Shown: one piece after another, positions 1 to 6,830 of the stretch
How positions within the stretch are numbered: the stretch's first letter is position 1
Layout of the letters: each line of letters opens with the position of its first letter
Source: Pseudomonadales bacterium
Lineage (GTDB): Bacteria > Pseudomonadota > Gammaproteobacteria > Pseudomonadales > Azotimanducaceae
Direction of reading: 5' to 3'
Length of the DNA: 32,957 nt
NCBI GenBank assembly: GCA_023300545.1
Contig: JALZVT010000080.1
Location: 1 to 32,957, forward strand
Translations under genes and position numbers: made by a program
The notes under the pieces: generated by a model
Database searches by the model: none
Told to the model about the DNA's origin: nothing
Seen by the model: only the letters and a program-made list of their open reading frames with translations

Positions 1-627
1 GTGACCGACTTTTCGGCCCCCCGGGCGTTCGCCCCCGAGATCATCGGCTACGGCATCGGGCACAAAGACTTTGAGTTACCGAACGTTTTACGAGTCGCAC
101 TTGGCGCGACTCCAGATACAGATACAGACACTGCTACTCACACTATTAGTCCATTCGCATCGAACAGTCTGCTCCACTACAAAATCGAAGCGAATATCGA
201 TGACATGAGCCCAGAGGCGTTTGAACCCCTGCTACAAAGCCTCTTCGAGGCCGGTGCGGGTGATGCATGGTGCAGCCCTATTGTGATGAAAAAGAGCCGA
301 TCGGCCACCTGTTTAAGCGTCATTGCCAACAGCGATCGCGTCAACGACTTAGCTGATTTGGTGCTCAACCGGTCGACCACAATTGGATTGCGAATATTGC
401 CGTTTGAGAAACGTATTCTTGAACGGGAAGACCTCAGCATTGAGACGAGCTACGGGACTGTTCGAGTTAAACGGGTTGTATTGCCAAACGGCCAGCAGCG
501 CTGGAAATCAGAACACGACGACATCGCCGAACGGGCAGCAAGCGCCAAGCAAGATTATCTAAGCACAAAAAAAGCAATCGATTTCGAAATCGAGCAGGCC
601 CTGCGATCCAACTCAAGCAACACCTAG
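1..627 (+). CDS. larC: LarC nickel-pincer cofactor biosynthesis protein, C-terminal part (5' truncated by window)
   Basis: This is the C-terminal half of LarC (DUF111), the CTP-dependent cyclometallase that inserts nickel into the pyridinium bis-thiocarboxylate cofactor of lactate racemase-type enzymes. Visible family signatures are GYGIGHKDF followed by PNVLRV, then a segment reading IEANIDDMSPE, then GAGDAWCSPIVMKKSR. The family is usually about 400 residues and about 208 are here, so the N-terminal half lies upstream. The GTG at base 1 is probably an internal codon, because the frame is open to the window edge. In lactobacilli larC is split into larC1 and larC2 by a frameshift near this same domain junction, so a split cannot be excluded from this window. 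A SCO1-like gene follows closely. Family identity is confident; the 5' structure is unknown. Confidence 0.86.
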   Translation: MTDFSAPRAFAPEIIGYGIGHKDFELPNVLRVALGATPDTDTDTATHTISPFASNSLLHYKIEANIDDMSPEAFEPLLQSLFEAGAGDAWCSPIVMKKSRSATCLSVIANSDRVNDLADLVLNRSTTIGLRILPFEKRILEREDLSIETSYGTVRVKRVVLPNGQQRWKSEHDDIAERAASAKQDYLSTKKAIDFEIEQALRSNSSNT

Positions 628-650
628 GCTTTCGACACCTGCTGCTGGCC

Positions 651-1232
651 ATGATAGTTGCAACTGTCTTAAGCGTCGCGAGTGTTGCCTACAGCACAGT
701 ACCTAGACAACGCGCTGATACTGCCGTGCTGCTAACACCCAGAGACCTACCTGAGCTGAACCTGGCGAATGGTCGCTCTGGCACGACCTTTGGCAAGCCC
801 CAACTAAAAGGGCGATGGACGCTGCTGTACTCCGGTTATCTGAACTGCCCTGATCTGTGTCCAACCACCCTCGGACTGTTTGCTCGCCTGAACCGCCAAC
901 TGCAGCAGCTTCAAACGGCAACTTCTCATACACAACCACAGTTTGTGTTTATCAGCATCGACCACTTCAGAGACAGTGGCCTACGCATCGCAGATTACGC
1001 TGAAGCCTTTGACCCAGCGATTACCCCGCTCACCGGAACACCCAAAGAACTGCAAAAAGCCACTACCGCGTTTGGCTTTATCGCCCCGCCAGAAAAGCCC
1101 AGTTCCAATGTAGCCCATTCCTCGGCTATTGCATTGATCGGTCCGAACGCTCAATTGCGGGCGTTGTTTCGCTACCCACACGACCAGGCGCAGATTGTGG
1201 CAACTCTACTAAAGACTGGAGGTTCAATATGA
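651..1232 (+). CDS. SCO1/SenC/PrrC family copper-binding thioredoxin-fold protein
   Basis: This SCO-family protein is probably a membrane-anchored, periplasm-facing copper chaperone for cytochrome c oxidase CuA assembly, or a thiol-redox protein. The copper site is visible: CPDLC (C66 and C70) and a distal His156 in AHSSAI. The fold elements around them (GRWTLLYSGYLNCPDLCP, FVFISID) match the family. The N-terminus is hydrophobic (about residues 1-14) and would be the anchor. The start is uncertain. ATG651 has no Shine-Dalgarno sequence, and hydrophobic codons continue in frame upstream through three CTG codons (639-647) without any ATG, GTG or TTG nearby, so a non-canonical start overlapping the end of larC is possible. 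The 3' end overlaps the next gene by 4 bp (ATGA), which indicates translational coupling. Confidence 0.88.
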   Translation: MIVATVLSVASVAYSTVPRQRADTAVLLTPRDLPELNLANGRSGTTFGKPQLKGRWTLLYSGYLNCPDLCPTTLGLFARLNRQLQQLQTATSHTQPQFVFISIDHFRDSGLRIADYAEAFDPAITPLTGTPKELQKATTAFGFIAPPEKPSSNVAHSSAIALIGPNAQLRALFRYPHDQAQIVATLLKTGGSI

Positions 1233-1621
1233 AAATCGCCTACACCGCAGCCACTGCACTGGCGCTGCTCCTCGTGGGCAATGGCACCTATATGCTGGCC
1301 AATCCTGAAGCCTGGTATTGGGCGGTACCTGGCGTACCCGATACCGGGGCATTCAACCCGCACTTTATCCGCGATATCGGCTTTGTCTATTTCCTCAGCG
1401 GCATCGGTGTTGCCAGTGGTTTGCTCTGGCCGTCCCAGCGCCTGGGCTTGTGGAGTGCCGTGGCGTCCTGGCAAGTCGCTCACGCGGGTTTTCATGTCTG
1501 GGAAGTTGTTGTGGGCATTTGCACCCCGGATGCACTTGCCCGAGACTTTGCAGGCGTAACCTTACCGGCGTTGGTTGCTTGCGGGTTGGTTTGGTGGGCC
1601 ATCAGGTGGCGTCCCGTATAG
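1229..1621 (+). CDS. Small four-helix membrane protein of unknown function
   Basis: I do not recognise a named family for this 130-residue protein. It is strongly hydrophobic, with about four predicted membrane segments (roughly residues 4-24, 46-66, 72-93 and 107-126). It has conserved-looking polar spots in NPHFIRDIG (about 43-51) and in HAGFHVWE (about 85-92), which hold His residues that could bind metal or haem. The start is well supported: GGAGG at 1218-1222 lies 6 nt before the ATG, and the ATGA overlap couples it to the SCO1-like gene. The context suggests a role in respiratory-complex or copper assembly, but this is inference from neighbourhood only. Confidence 0.7.
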   Translation: MKIAYTAATALALLLVGNGTYMLANPEAWYWAVPGVPDTGAFNPHFIRDIGFVYFLSGIGVASGLLWPSQRLGLWSAVASWQVAHAGFHVWEVVVGICTPDALARDFAGVTLPALVACGLVWWAIRWRPV

Positions 1622-1698
1622 CCGACATCATAAGTCCGTTAGTGAAACAGAAATGTCCTCACGCATTGTATTTCGACTCGCTTAAAGCCCTGAATCGA

Positions 1699-3363
1699 TT
1701 AGGGATCCCGTCGGGCTAGCGCTAGCTGGTCGAACAAATCAAGCTTTGTCGTCCGCACCCCATCCTGTGTTGCTGAGTTTTCCGCAAACACCATAGTCGC
1801 GGCCTCATTACCACTGTGTTGTTGCCAGGCCGGCAATCCGCTGCCGTTCGGGTTTCCAGATTTTGCAAAGTTTGTCCAATAACCTGTGATTTCTCTCGAC
1901 AGCTGACGGTCGCGCTCAGTCCAGTCCATGCCAACCAGATCAACCGTGCCGAACACGTAAGCCAGATCACCGGAGTGATAAGCTCCGCCGCTACGCGGAC
2001 CATCGGGTAATTGCAGGTCTGTGGCGTGGGGCAAATACAGCCGAAATGCCGGAGGAATGTGAGGGAAGAAGTACAAATAGCTGGGTTGACCCGCGTTCGA
2101 GTTCTGGCGCGCCCAAGTGCGCATACTCCAGGCCATGAACTGATCGATCAAAATTTCTCGCTGCGCTAACCCAGCAGACTCTGCCAGATCCTTTGCGTAC
2201 AGCTTCTGTAGTTCATTCGCCGCGTCAACACCAAACCGCTTTACCAGCCGATCATTCAGCATTGCCTTTGTGAGCGCTGTGTTTAACGGCAACAGCTGGT
2301 TGCCTTCGTCACTCATAGAACCCACGAGCAGCGGCACGCGATTGTGAGTACCCGCTTGAAAGGCTTCGAGCGGCGGTTGCGGTACAACCCGCCCATCAAT
2401 AGTTATGCGTGAACCGTTCTGCCAGCCCGAACTGTTTGCTGCAGCCAACAGCGCTTGGGGGTCAAGCTGTCGGAGCGCTTCCGCCGTGACGTTTGCCTTA
2501 AGTCCAGCGGCTCCCACGAGTGCAGCACCACGCTTGTACCCATTAAGATCTGGATCACCAGTTCGCTCTAGCAAGCACGCCGCTGATTGCCCAATGGCTT
2601 TATGAAACAAGCCTCGTGCCTGGGGTGATGTCATCAGGTAACAAACGCTGGATGACCCCGCAGACTGACCAAAAATGGTCACGTTGTCAGGATCGCCACC
2701 AAAAGACAGAATATTACGTCGCACCCATTTAAGCGCTTCGATCTTGTCCATCAGCCCATAGTTGCCGGCAGCCCCGTCTTCCTCCAAAGCCTCGTGCGCC
2801 AGAAACCCAAGTGGACCCAGTCGGTAATTGATCGACACCAGCACTACGCCCTGGCGAGCAAGTTCAGTGCCATCAAATATTTTTGAGTGGCCATAGCCTA
2901 CGGTGTGCGAACCACCGTGAAACCACACCATCACCGGTCGTTTTTCGGCGCGTTCCTGTGCGCCACTCCAAACATTCAAATACAGGCAGTCTTCGCTACG
3001 CTGAAAATCGCCCCGGCTCCAGACAAAACTGTCGTGGCTGAAGTCTTGCCAACAGGCGGTACCAAAGTCGAGCGCTGAGCGAACACCCGACCAGCGCGCT
3101 GGACGAACCGGAGCTCGAAAACGTAAATCACCCACCGGTGGCGCCGCATAAGGAATGCCGCGAAACACGCGCACACCGGTGGCCGCATCGGCCTCTGCGC
3201 CCTGCAACCGGCCAGAGTCGATGTCGACCGCAGTGGTCACCGGACCGCTTGCCGCCACTAGAGTGCCTCCAAGTTCATTGGTTTCTTCCCCAAACGTATC
3301 ATCAATGCTGCAGCCCGTTAAAAGTACAAGCCAGATAAGTAACAACCTACGCGCGACGATCAT
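1699..3363 (-). CDS. Type B carboxylesterase, lipoprotein
   Basis: This is an alpha/beta-hydrolase of the carboxylesterase type B/cholinesterase family, about 554 residues, the full family length. The N-terminus is a lipoprotein signal with lipobox LTGC (Cys18), so the enzyme should be anchored in the cell envelope. The triad can be read: nucleophile Ser234 in GQSAG, acid Glu353 in SDEGNQ, and His463 in AYHSGDLAYVFG. The oxyanion loop is HGGS at 149-152. The elbow has Gln where most relatives have Glu (GESAG). Its ATG overlaps the stop of the upstream dioxygenase gene (ATGA at 3360-3363), so it is the last gene of a four-gene minus-strand operon. It probably hydrolyses an ester feeding the CoA-transferase and dioxygenase genes; the substrate is unknown. 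Confidence 0.92.
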   Translation of the reverse strand: MIVARRLLLIWLVLLTGCSIDDTFGEETNELGGTLVAASGPVTTAVDIDSGRLQGAEADAATGVRVFRGIPYAAPPVGDLRFRAPVRPARWSGVRSALDFGTACWQDFSHDSFVWSRGDFQRSEDCLYLNVWSGAQERAEKRPVMVWFHGGSHTVGYGHSKIFDGTELARQGVVLVSINYRLGPLGFLAHEALEEDGAAGNYGLMDKIEALKWVRRNILSFGGDPDNVTIFGQSAGSSSVCYLMTSPQARGLFHKAIGQSAACLLERTGDPDLNGYKRGAALVGAAGLKANVTAEALRQLDPQALLAAANSSGWQNGSRITIDGRVVPQPPLEAFQAGTHNRVPLLVGSMSDEGNQLLPLNTALTKAMLNDRLVKRFGVDAANELQKLYAKDLAESAGLAQREILIDQFMAWSMRTWARQNSNAGQPSYLYFFPHIPPAFRLYLPHATDLQLPDGPRSGGAYHSGDLAYVFGTVDLVGMDWTERDRQLSREITGYWTNFAKSGNPNGSGLPAWQQHSGNEAATMVFAENSATQDGVRTTKLDLFDQLALARRDP

Positions 3364-4214
3364 GCGGGCAGCTCTCCCTGCAACGTCACCCTGTGTACTT
3401 CGCGGCGCTCGCCTTGATAGTCGTTAATGGCGTTATGAAAGACACAACGATTGTCCCAAATCGCCAGGGTGCCTGGCTGCCAGTTTAGTCGCGTCGTAAA
3501 CTCTGGCTTGGTGGCAAACTCATAAAGAAAGTTCAACAGCGGCAAACTTTCAGAGCGACTCATGTTTTCAAAACGCTCACAGTGTACCGGTGTGGCGTAG
3601 ATCGATTTAGCGCCGGTTTCCGGGTGCGTACGCACAACTGGATGCAACACTCTTTGCTCAGCGACATCTGGCGCTTCTTTGGTATCCAAATTCAATTGTT
3701 TCGCGCTATAGGCGCCCTGCTTACCGTGCACCATCGATGGCGTAAACACGCCAATCAGCCCACTCAACATTGACTTCATACCATCAGACAATGCCGCGTA
3801 TGCGCTTGTCGTATTCGCAAACAAGGTATCTCCGCCCCGCTGTGGAACTTCCAGCGCGTACAGGCAGGTCGCCTTCGGCGGCTTTTCCATATAGGACGTA
3901 TCAGTGTGCCAGGCACCACCAAAATTGAGCTTCTGGTCAGGTTCTTTAATGATCGGCACGACGTTCGGGTGTTCGCTGGTTGCTGCCAAAAAGGGATACA
4001 CATCTAGGGCGCCCAACAGTCCGCAAAACTCGGCCTGTTGTGGTGGCGACAAACTGAGGTTACGAAAGACAATCAGATGATGCTCAAGCCAGGCGGCGTT
4101 GATTTCCGCCACGATCGCGGCTGACGGCGCTGCGGCCGAAAAACCATCCGGCAGCCTGATCTCGACCCCAAGTGCACCTGACATAGGCTGCAGTGTGATG
4201 TGCTGATAGTTCAT
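3360..4214 (-). CDS. TauD/TfdA-family Fe(II)/2-oxoglutarate-dependent dioxygenase
   Basis: This 284-residue non-haem iron dioxygenase belongs to the TauD/TfdA family, which hydroxylates small carboxylated or sulfonated substrates using 2-oxoglutarate. The metal triad is visible: His103 and Asp105 in WHTDTSY and the distal His260 in WDNRCVFHNA. Arg275, 15 residues after the distal His, is in the position of TauD Arg270, which binds 2-oxoglutarate. I chose the ATG at 4214 because AAGGA sits at the right distance upstream and the protein then begins MNYQHITLQP, as relatives do. Longer in-frame starts run through a (CATG)4 repeat and lack a ribosome-binding site. It is the third gene of the operon and its stop overlaps the esterase start. 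The substrate cannot be deduced. Confidence 0.92.
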   Translation of the reverse strand: MNYQHITLQPMSGALGVEIRLPDGFSAAAPSAAIVAEINAAWLEHHLIVFRNLSLSPPQQAEFCGLLGALDVYPFLAATSEHPNVVPIIKEPDQKLNFGGAWHTDTSYMEKPPKATCLYALEVPQRGGDTLFANTTSAYAALSDGMKSMLSGLIGVFTPSMVHGKQGAYSAKQLNLDTKEAPDVAEQRVLHPVVRTHPETGAKSIYATPVHCERFENMSRSESLPLLNFLYEFATKPEFTTRLNWQPGTLAIWDNRCVFHNAINDYQGERREVHRVTLQGELPA

Positions 4215-4226
4215 AACAGATTCCTT

Positions 4227-4242
4227 CATGCATGCATGCATG
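4227..4242. repeat. Perfect (CATG)4 tandem repeat and palindrome
   Basis: Four tandem CATG units form a 16-bp sequence that is its own reverse complement. It lies 13 bp upstream of the chosen dioxygenase start codon, in the 58-bp space after the second CoA-transferase gene. It could be a regulator-binding palindrome or a slippage-prone tetranucleotide repeat. No function is shown by the sequence. Confidence 0.6.
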
Positions 4243-4272
4243 GCGTAGTGCGCTGTGAGCATAACAAAACAG

Positions 4273-5502
4273 CTAGCTCAGACGCCCATCAGCCTCCCCG
4301 GCCGCCACTTCTGCCGCGCTCATTCCCAACCAGTCGGCCAATACTGCCGCATTGTCTTCACCAACTTCCCGTACCCGGGAATACTGATCACAAGGCGTCT
4401 TCGAGAAGTGCAATGGCAGCCGATCGGCAAAGGTTTGGCCAATGGCTGGATTAATGCTCTCAATGGGTTGGCAAAACGGTGCCGCCGCTAACTGAGGGTC
4501 GTTCTCCATCAGATCGATACCAGTTTGCACCACCCCAGCCGGTACGCCAGCCGCCTGGCAACGCTCCATGACGGTGGTTGCACTCTGAGACCCAGTCCAG
4601 TCAGACAACCGTGCGTCAAGCATAGTGCGCTGCGCATGGCGCCCTGCATTGGTTTCAAGAGTCGCAGCACCGCTCCAGTCTGGCGTACCCATCAAGCCAC
4701 GCAAGCGCTGCCAGTGGTCGTTGGTCATACAGGCAATGGCCACCCAGCGTTCGTCTTCTATGGCACTAGCACCGCCGCTGCCGGGTAAACACAGGTAGGT
4801 TCCATGGGGAGCAAGCTGATCGTAGGGTAAATCATTGCCAACAGGTGCAGCCGCCCGGGCATTGCCAAACCAGTCCAGCAGCGACGGGCCAAGAAAATTG
4901 ACACCGGTTTCGAACTGGGAAAGATCTACTCGTTGCCCACGCCCGGTTCTAGCCCGGGATGTTAGGGCCGCGAGTATTGCCACAGCGCCATGCAAACCTG
5001 CCTGATGGTCGTTGTAGGAGAACCCCACGCCAATGTCTTCACGCCCCGGCACACCGGTCAACTGGGTCAAGCCGGCAAGGGCATGAATCGTCGGGGCATA
5101 GGTTACAAATTTTGACCACGGCCCGCCCTCGCCCATACCTGACATCTGCACATACACGACGCCCTCGTTCTCTGCGCTGACAGCGTCATAGCCGATGCCC
5201 CAACGATCAAGCACCCCAACCGAGAAATTGTCGATGACCACATCGGCTTTCTCCGCCAGCGCACGAGCGATCGGTCGCGCCTCTGGGTTGCTCATGTTCA
5301 GTGATAAGGCGCGTTTGCTACGATTCCACATCAGGTAATAGGGGTGCGTGGGATCGTTAGTCGCAACAGCGCGCTCCACTGAATTAACCTTGACAACATC
5401 TGCTCCCATATCTGCCAGCGTGCGGGTCGCAAACGGACCGGCAAGTACATGGGTGAAATCGAGTATGCGTATTCCGTCCAGCGGACGCGGCGCTGCAGTC
5501 AT
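4273..5502 (-). CDS. CaiB/BaiF family class III CoA-transferase, catalytic-type subunit
   Basis: This 409-residue CaiB/BaiF (formyl-CoA transferase family) protein would move CoA between acyl groups. Its N-terminus carries the usual LDFTHVLAGPFATRTLADMG stretch followed by ADVVKV. The catalytic Asp expected in this class is present as Asp165 in FSYNDHQAG, followed by the normal AVAILAAL helix and GRGQRVDLS strand. The start ATG overlaps the stop of the upstream CoA-transferase gene (ATGA, 5499-5502), so the two are translationally coupled and probably form a heteromer, as in BbsEF-type benzylsuccinate CoA-transferases. The donor and acceptor acids are unknown; the operon partners are a dioxygenase and an esterase. 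Confidence 0.93.
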   Translation of the reverse strand: MTAAPRPLDGIRILDFTHVLAGPFATRTLADMGADVVKVNSVERAVATNDPTHPYYLMWNRSKRALSLNMSNPEARPIARALAEKADVVIDNFSVGVLDRWGIGYDAVSAENEGVVYVQMSGMGEGGPWSKFVTYAPTIHALAGLTQLTGVPGREDIGVGFSYNDHQAGLHGAVAILAALTSRARTGRGQRVDLSQFETGVNFLGPSLLDWFGNARAAAPVGNDLPYDQLAPHGTYLCLPGSGGASAIEDERWVAIACMTNDHWQRLRGLMGTPDWSGAATLETNAGRHAQRTMLDARLSDWTGSQSATTVMERCQAAGVPAGVVQTGIDLMENDPQLAAAPFCQPIESINPAIGQTFADRLPLHFSKTPCDQYSRVREVGEDNAAVLADWLGMSAAEVAAGEADGRLS

Positions 5503-6692
5503 GCTGAGTCTCCCTCTGCCAACCAGCCAATATCGGCGAGTACACTCGCCGGGTCGGCCCCCTCAAGAGGTGCCGGCGCAGAGCTACGAGTGGCTCGTAT
5601 TTCCCAGGGCGTGTCACTAAATCGATAGGGCGCACCCGGCCCCTGAATTACCCCCTCCGCCAGCGGGTAATCGGCCCACCAGTCGCGCGCCTCGAGCTGC
5701 GGGTTGGACGCAAGCTTATCGACCGGCAACACCCATCCGTAGGGCGCATGCCGCTCTTGCGCTTCGTGAAACAGCGTCTCCGCGTCCTTGGTTGCCACCC
5801 AACCGTGCAACACTTCCATCACACGCTCAATCATCAGCGGCGCGTTTTCAGGTTCAAAATATTTGGGATCGATCAGATCTTGCTGGGCATCTTGCTCGAC
5901 GAGCCAAAAGATCTGGGCCTCAAAATCAGGTGCCGGTGTCACCATGATTGAGCCGCTGGCGGCATTCATCACTTTATAGGCATTTGACCAATGCAGACTG
6001 CCACGACGTGGTAACTGTGGGCTCGAGGCGCCGGCTAGCTTGTCTTCGTAGAAGTACCACATCAAAACGTGCTCAAGGCATGAGGCAATACACTCGTGCA
6101 CCGAGATCCCAACGCGCTGCCCCTCGCCGCCGTTTTTCACGTGCAGCACGGCACTCAATGCAGCAATAGCAACATAGGCACCAGACACCATAAAGTTGAG
6201 TTCGCCAAAAGATTTAAGCGGGGGTGTGTCGACATCCCCCGTCGTAGCAGCTGCGCCACCAAGGGCCCCGGCCACCAGGTCTGGCGCGAGATAGTCTTTC
6301 CAAGGCCCGCTGTCGCCAAACGAGCTTAGGTCAATAACAACCAGGCTGGGACGACGATCAAGCGCCGCCGAAACATTTGCCTGCTCAACACAGAACGCAC
6401 CAACACAGGTCACCACGATATCAGTGGCGTCGATCATACGATCCAACCACAACTGACCGTTCTCTGTTTCTGGATCCATTGCCACAAACCGGCGGTTGGA
6501 GGCGAAATAGGCGTGCCACAGCGAGCTATTTTCGAAATGCGGCCCTCGCGCTCGCAGTGGATCACCACCCAGTGACTCTGGTCGCACGACGTCGGCGCCC
6601 AGGTCGGCCAACAGCTTTACGCCGTAGATCCCCCTCTCGTCGGTTAAATCCAGAACCTTTATGCCGGTAAGCGCACCTTCCTGCTCAGCCAT
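5499..6692 (-). CDS. CaiB/BaiF family CoA-transferase-like subunit lacking the catalytic Asp
   Basis: This 397-residue protein is clearly CaiB/BaiF-like (LDLTDERG, LLADLGADVV, GEGQRVGIS). Aligned to its neighbour from the shared GQRV strand, however, the catalytic Asp position holds Phe167, next to Asn166, in ELNFMVSGAY. The AGP motif of the N-terminal CoA-binding region is replaced by RGIYG. This fits a subfamily found as the non-catalytic half of two-subunit CoA-transferases. It is the first gene of the operon; the ATG at 6692 follows a purine-rich GGGGTAA. It overlaps the next gene by 4 bp. Loss of the Asp is my alignment by eye; the family assignment is firm. Confidence 0.9.
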   Translation of the reverse strand: MAEQEGALTGIKVLDLTDERGIYGVKLLADLGADVVRPESLGGDPLRARGPHFENSSLWHAYFASNRRFVAMDPETENGQLWLDRMIDATDIVVTCVGAFCVEQANVSAALDRRPSLVVIDLSSFGDSGPWKDYLAPDLVAGALGGAAATTGDVDTPPLKSFGELNFMVSGAYVAIAALSAVLHVKNGGEGQRVGISVHECIASCLEHVLMWYFYEDKLAGASSPQLPRRGSLHWSNAYKVMNAASGSIMVTPAPDFEAQIFWLVEQDAQQDLIDPKYFEPENAPLMIERVMEVLHGWVATKDAETLFHEAQERHAPYGWVLPVDKLASNPQLEARDWWADYPLAEGVIQGPGAPYRFSDTPWEIRATRSSAPAPLEGADPASVLADIGWLAEGDSA

Positions 6693-6752
6693 TTACCCCA
6701 GTCTCCCCACTGCGTTACTGCCCAATGACCATCAGCGTACCAAACTCCAGAC

Positions 6753-6792
6753 AAAAAAAAGGGTGGACGATATATATCGTCCACCCTTTTTT
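6753..6792 (-). terminator. Strong intrinsic terminator (26-bp perfect palindrome flanked by A8 and T6)
   Basis: Positions 6761-6786 form a perfect inverted repeat with arms starting GGGTGGACGA. It is preceded by eight A (6753-6760) and followed by six T (6787-6792) on the plus strand. Read on the minus strand it is a stem followed by U8, placed 45 bp after the stop of the propeller-like gene, and it separates that gene from the CoA-transferase operon. The symmetric tracts would let it terminate in both directions. Confidence 0.9.
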
Positions 6793-6830
6793 AGTCGTTA
6801 CTCAACTCACGAGGGAGCTGAGCCGATTCG

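Noticed and set aside
1716-1727. Perfect 12-bp palindrome GCTAGCGCTAGC at the esterase 3' end
   Set aside because: It lies within the coding region for a Leu/Ala-rich tail and can be explained by codon repetition; no T tract, so no terminator call.
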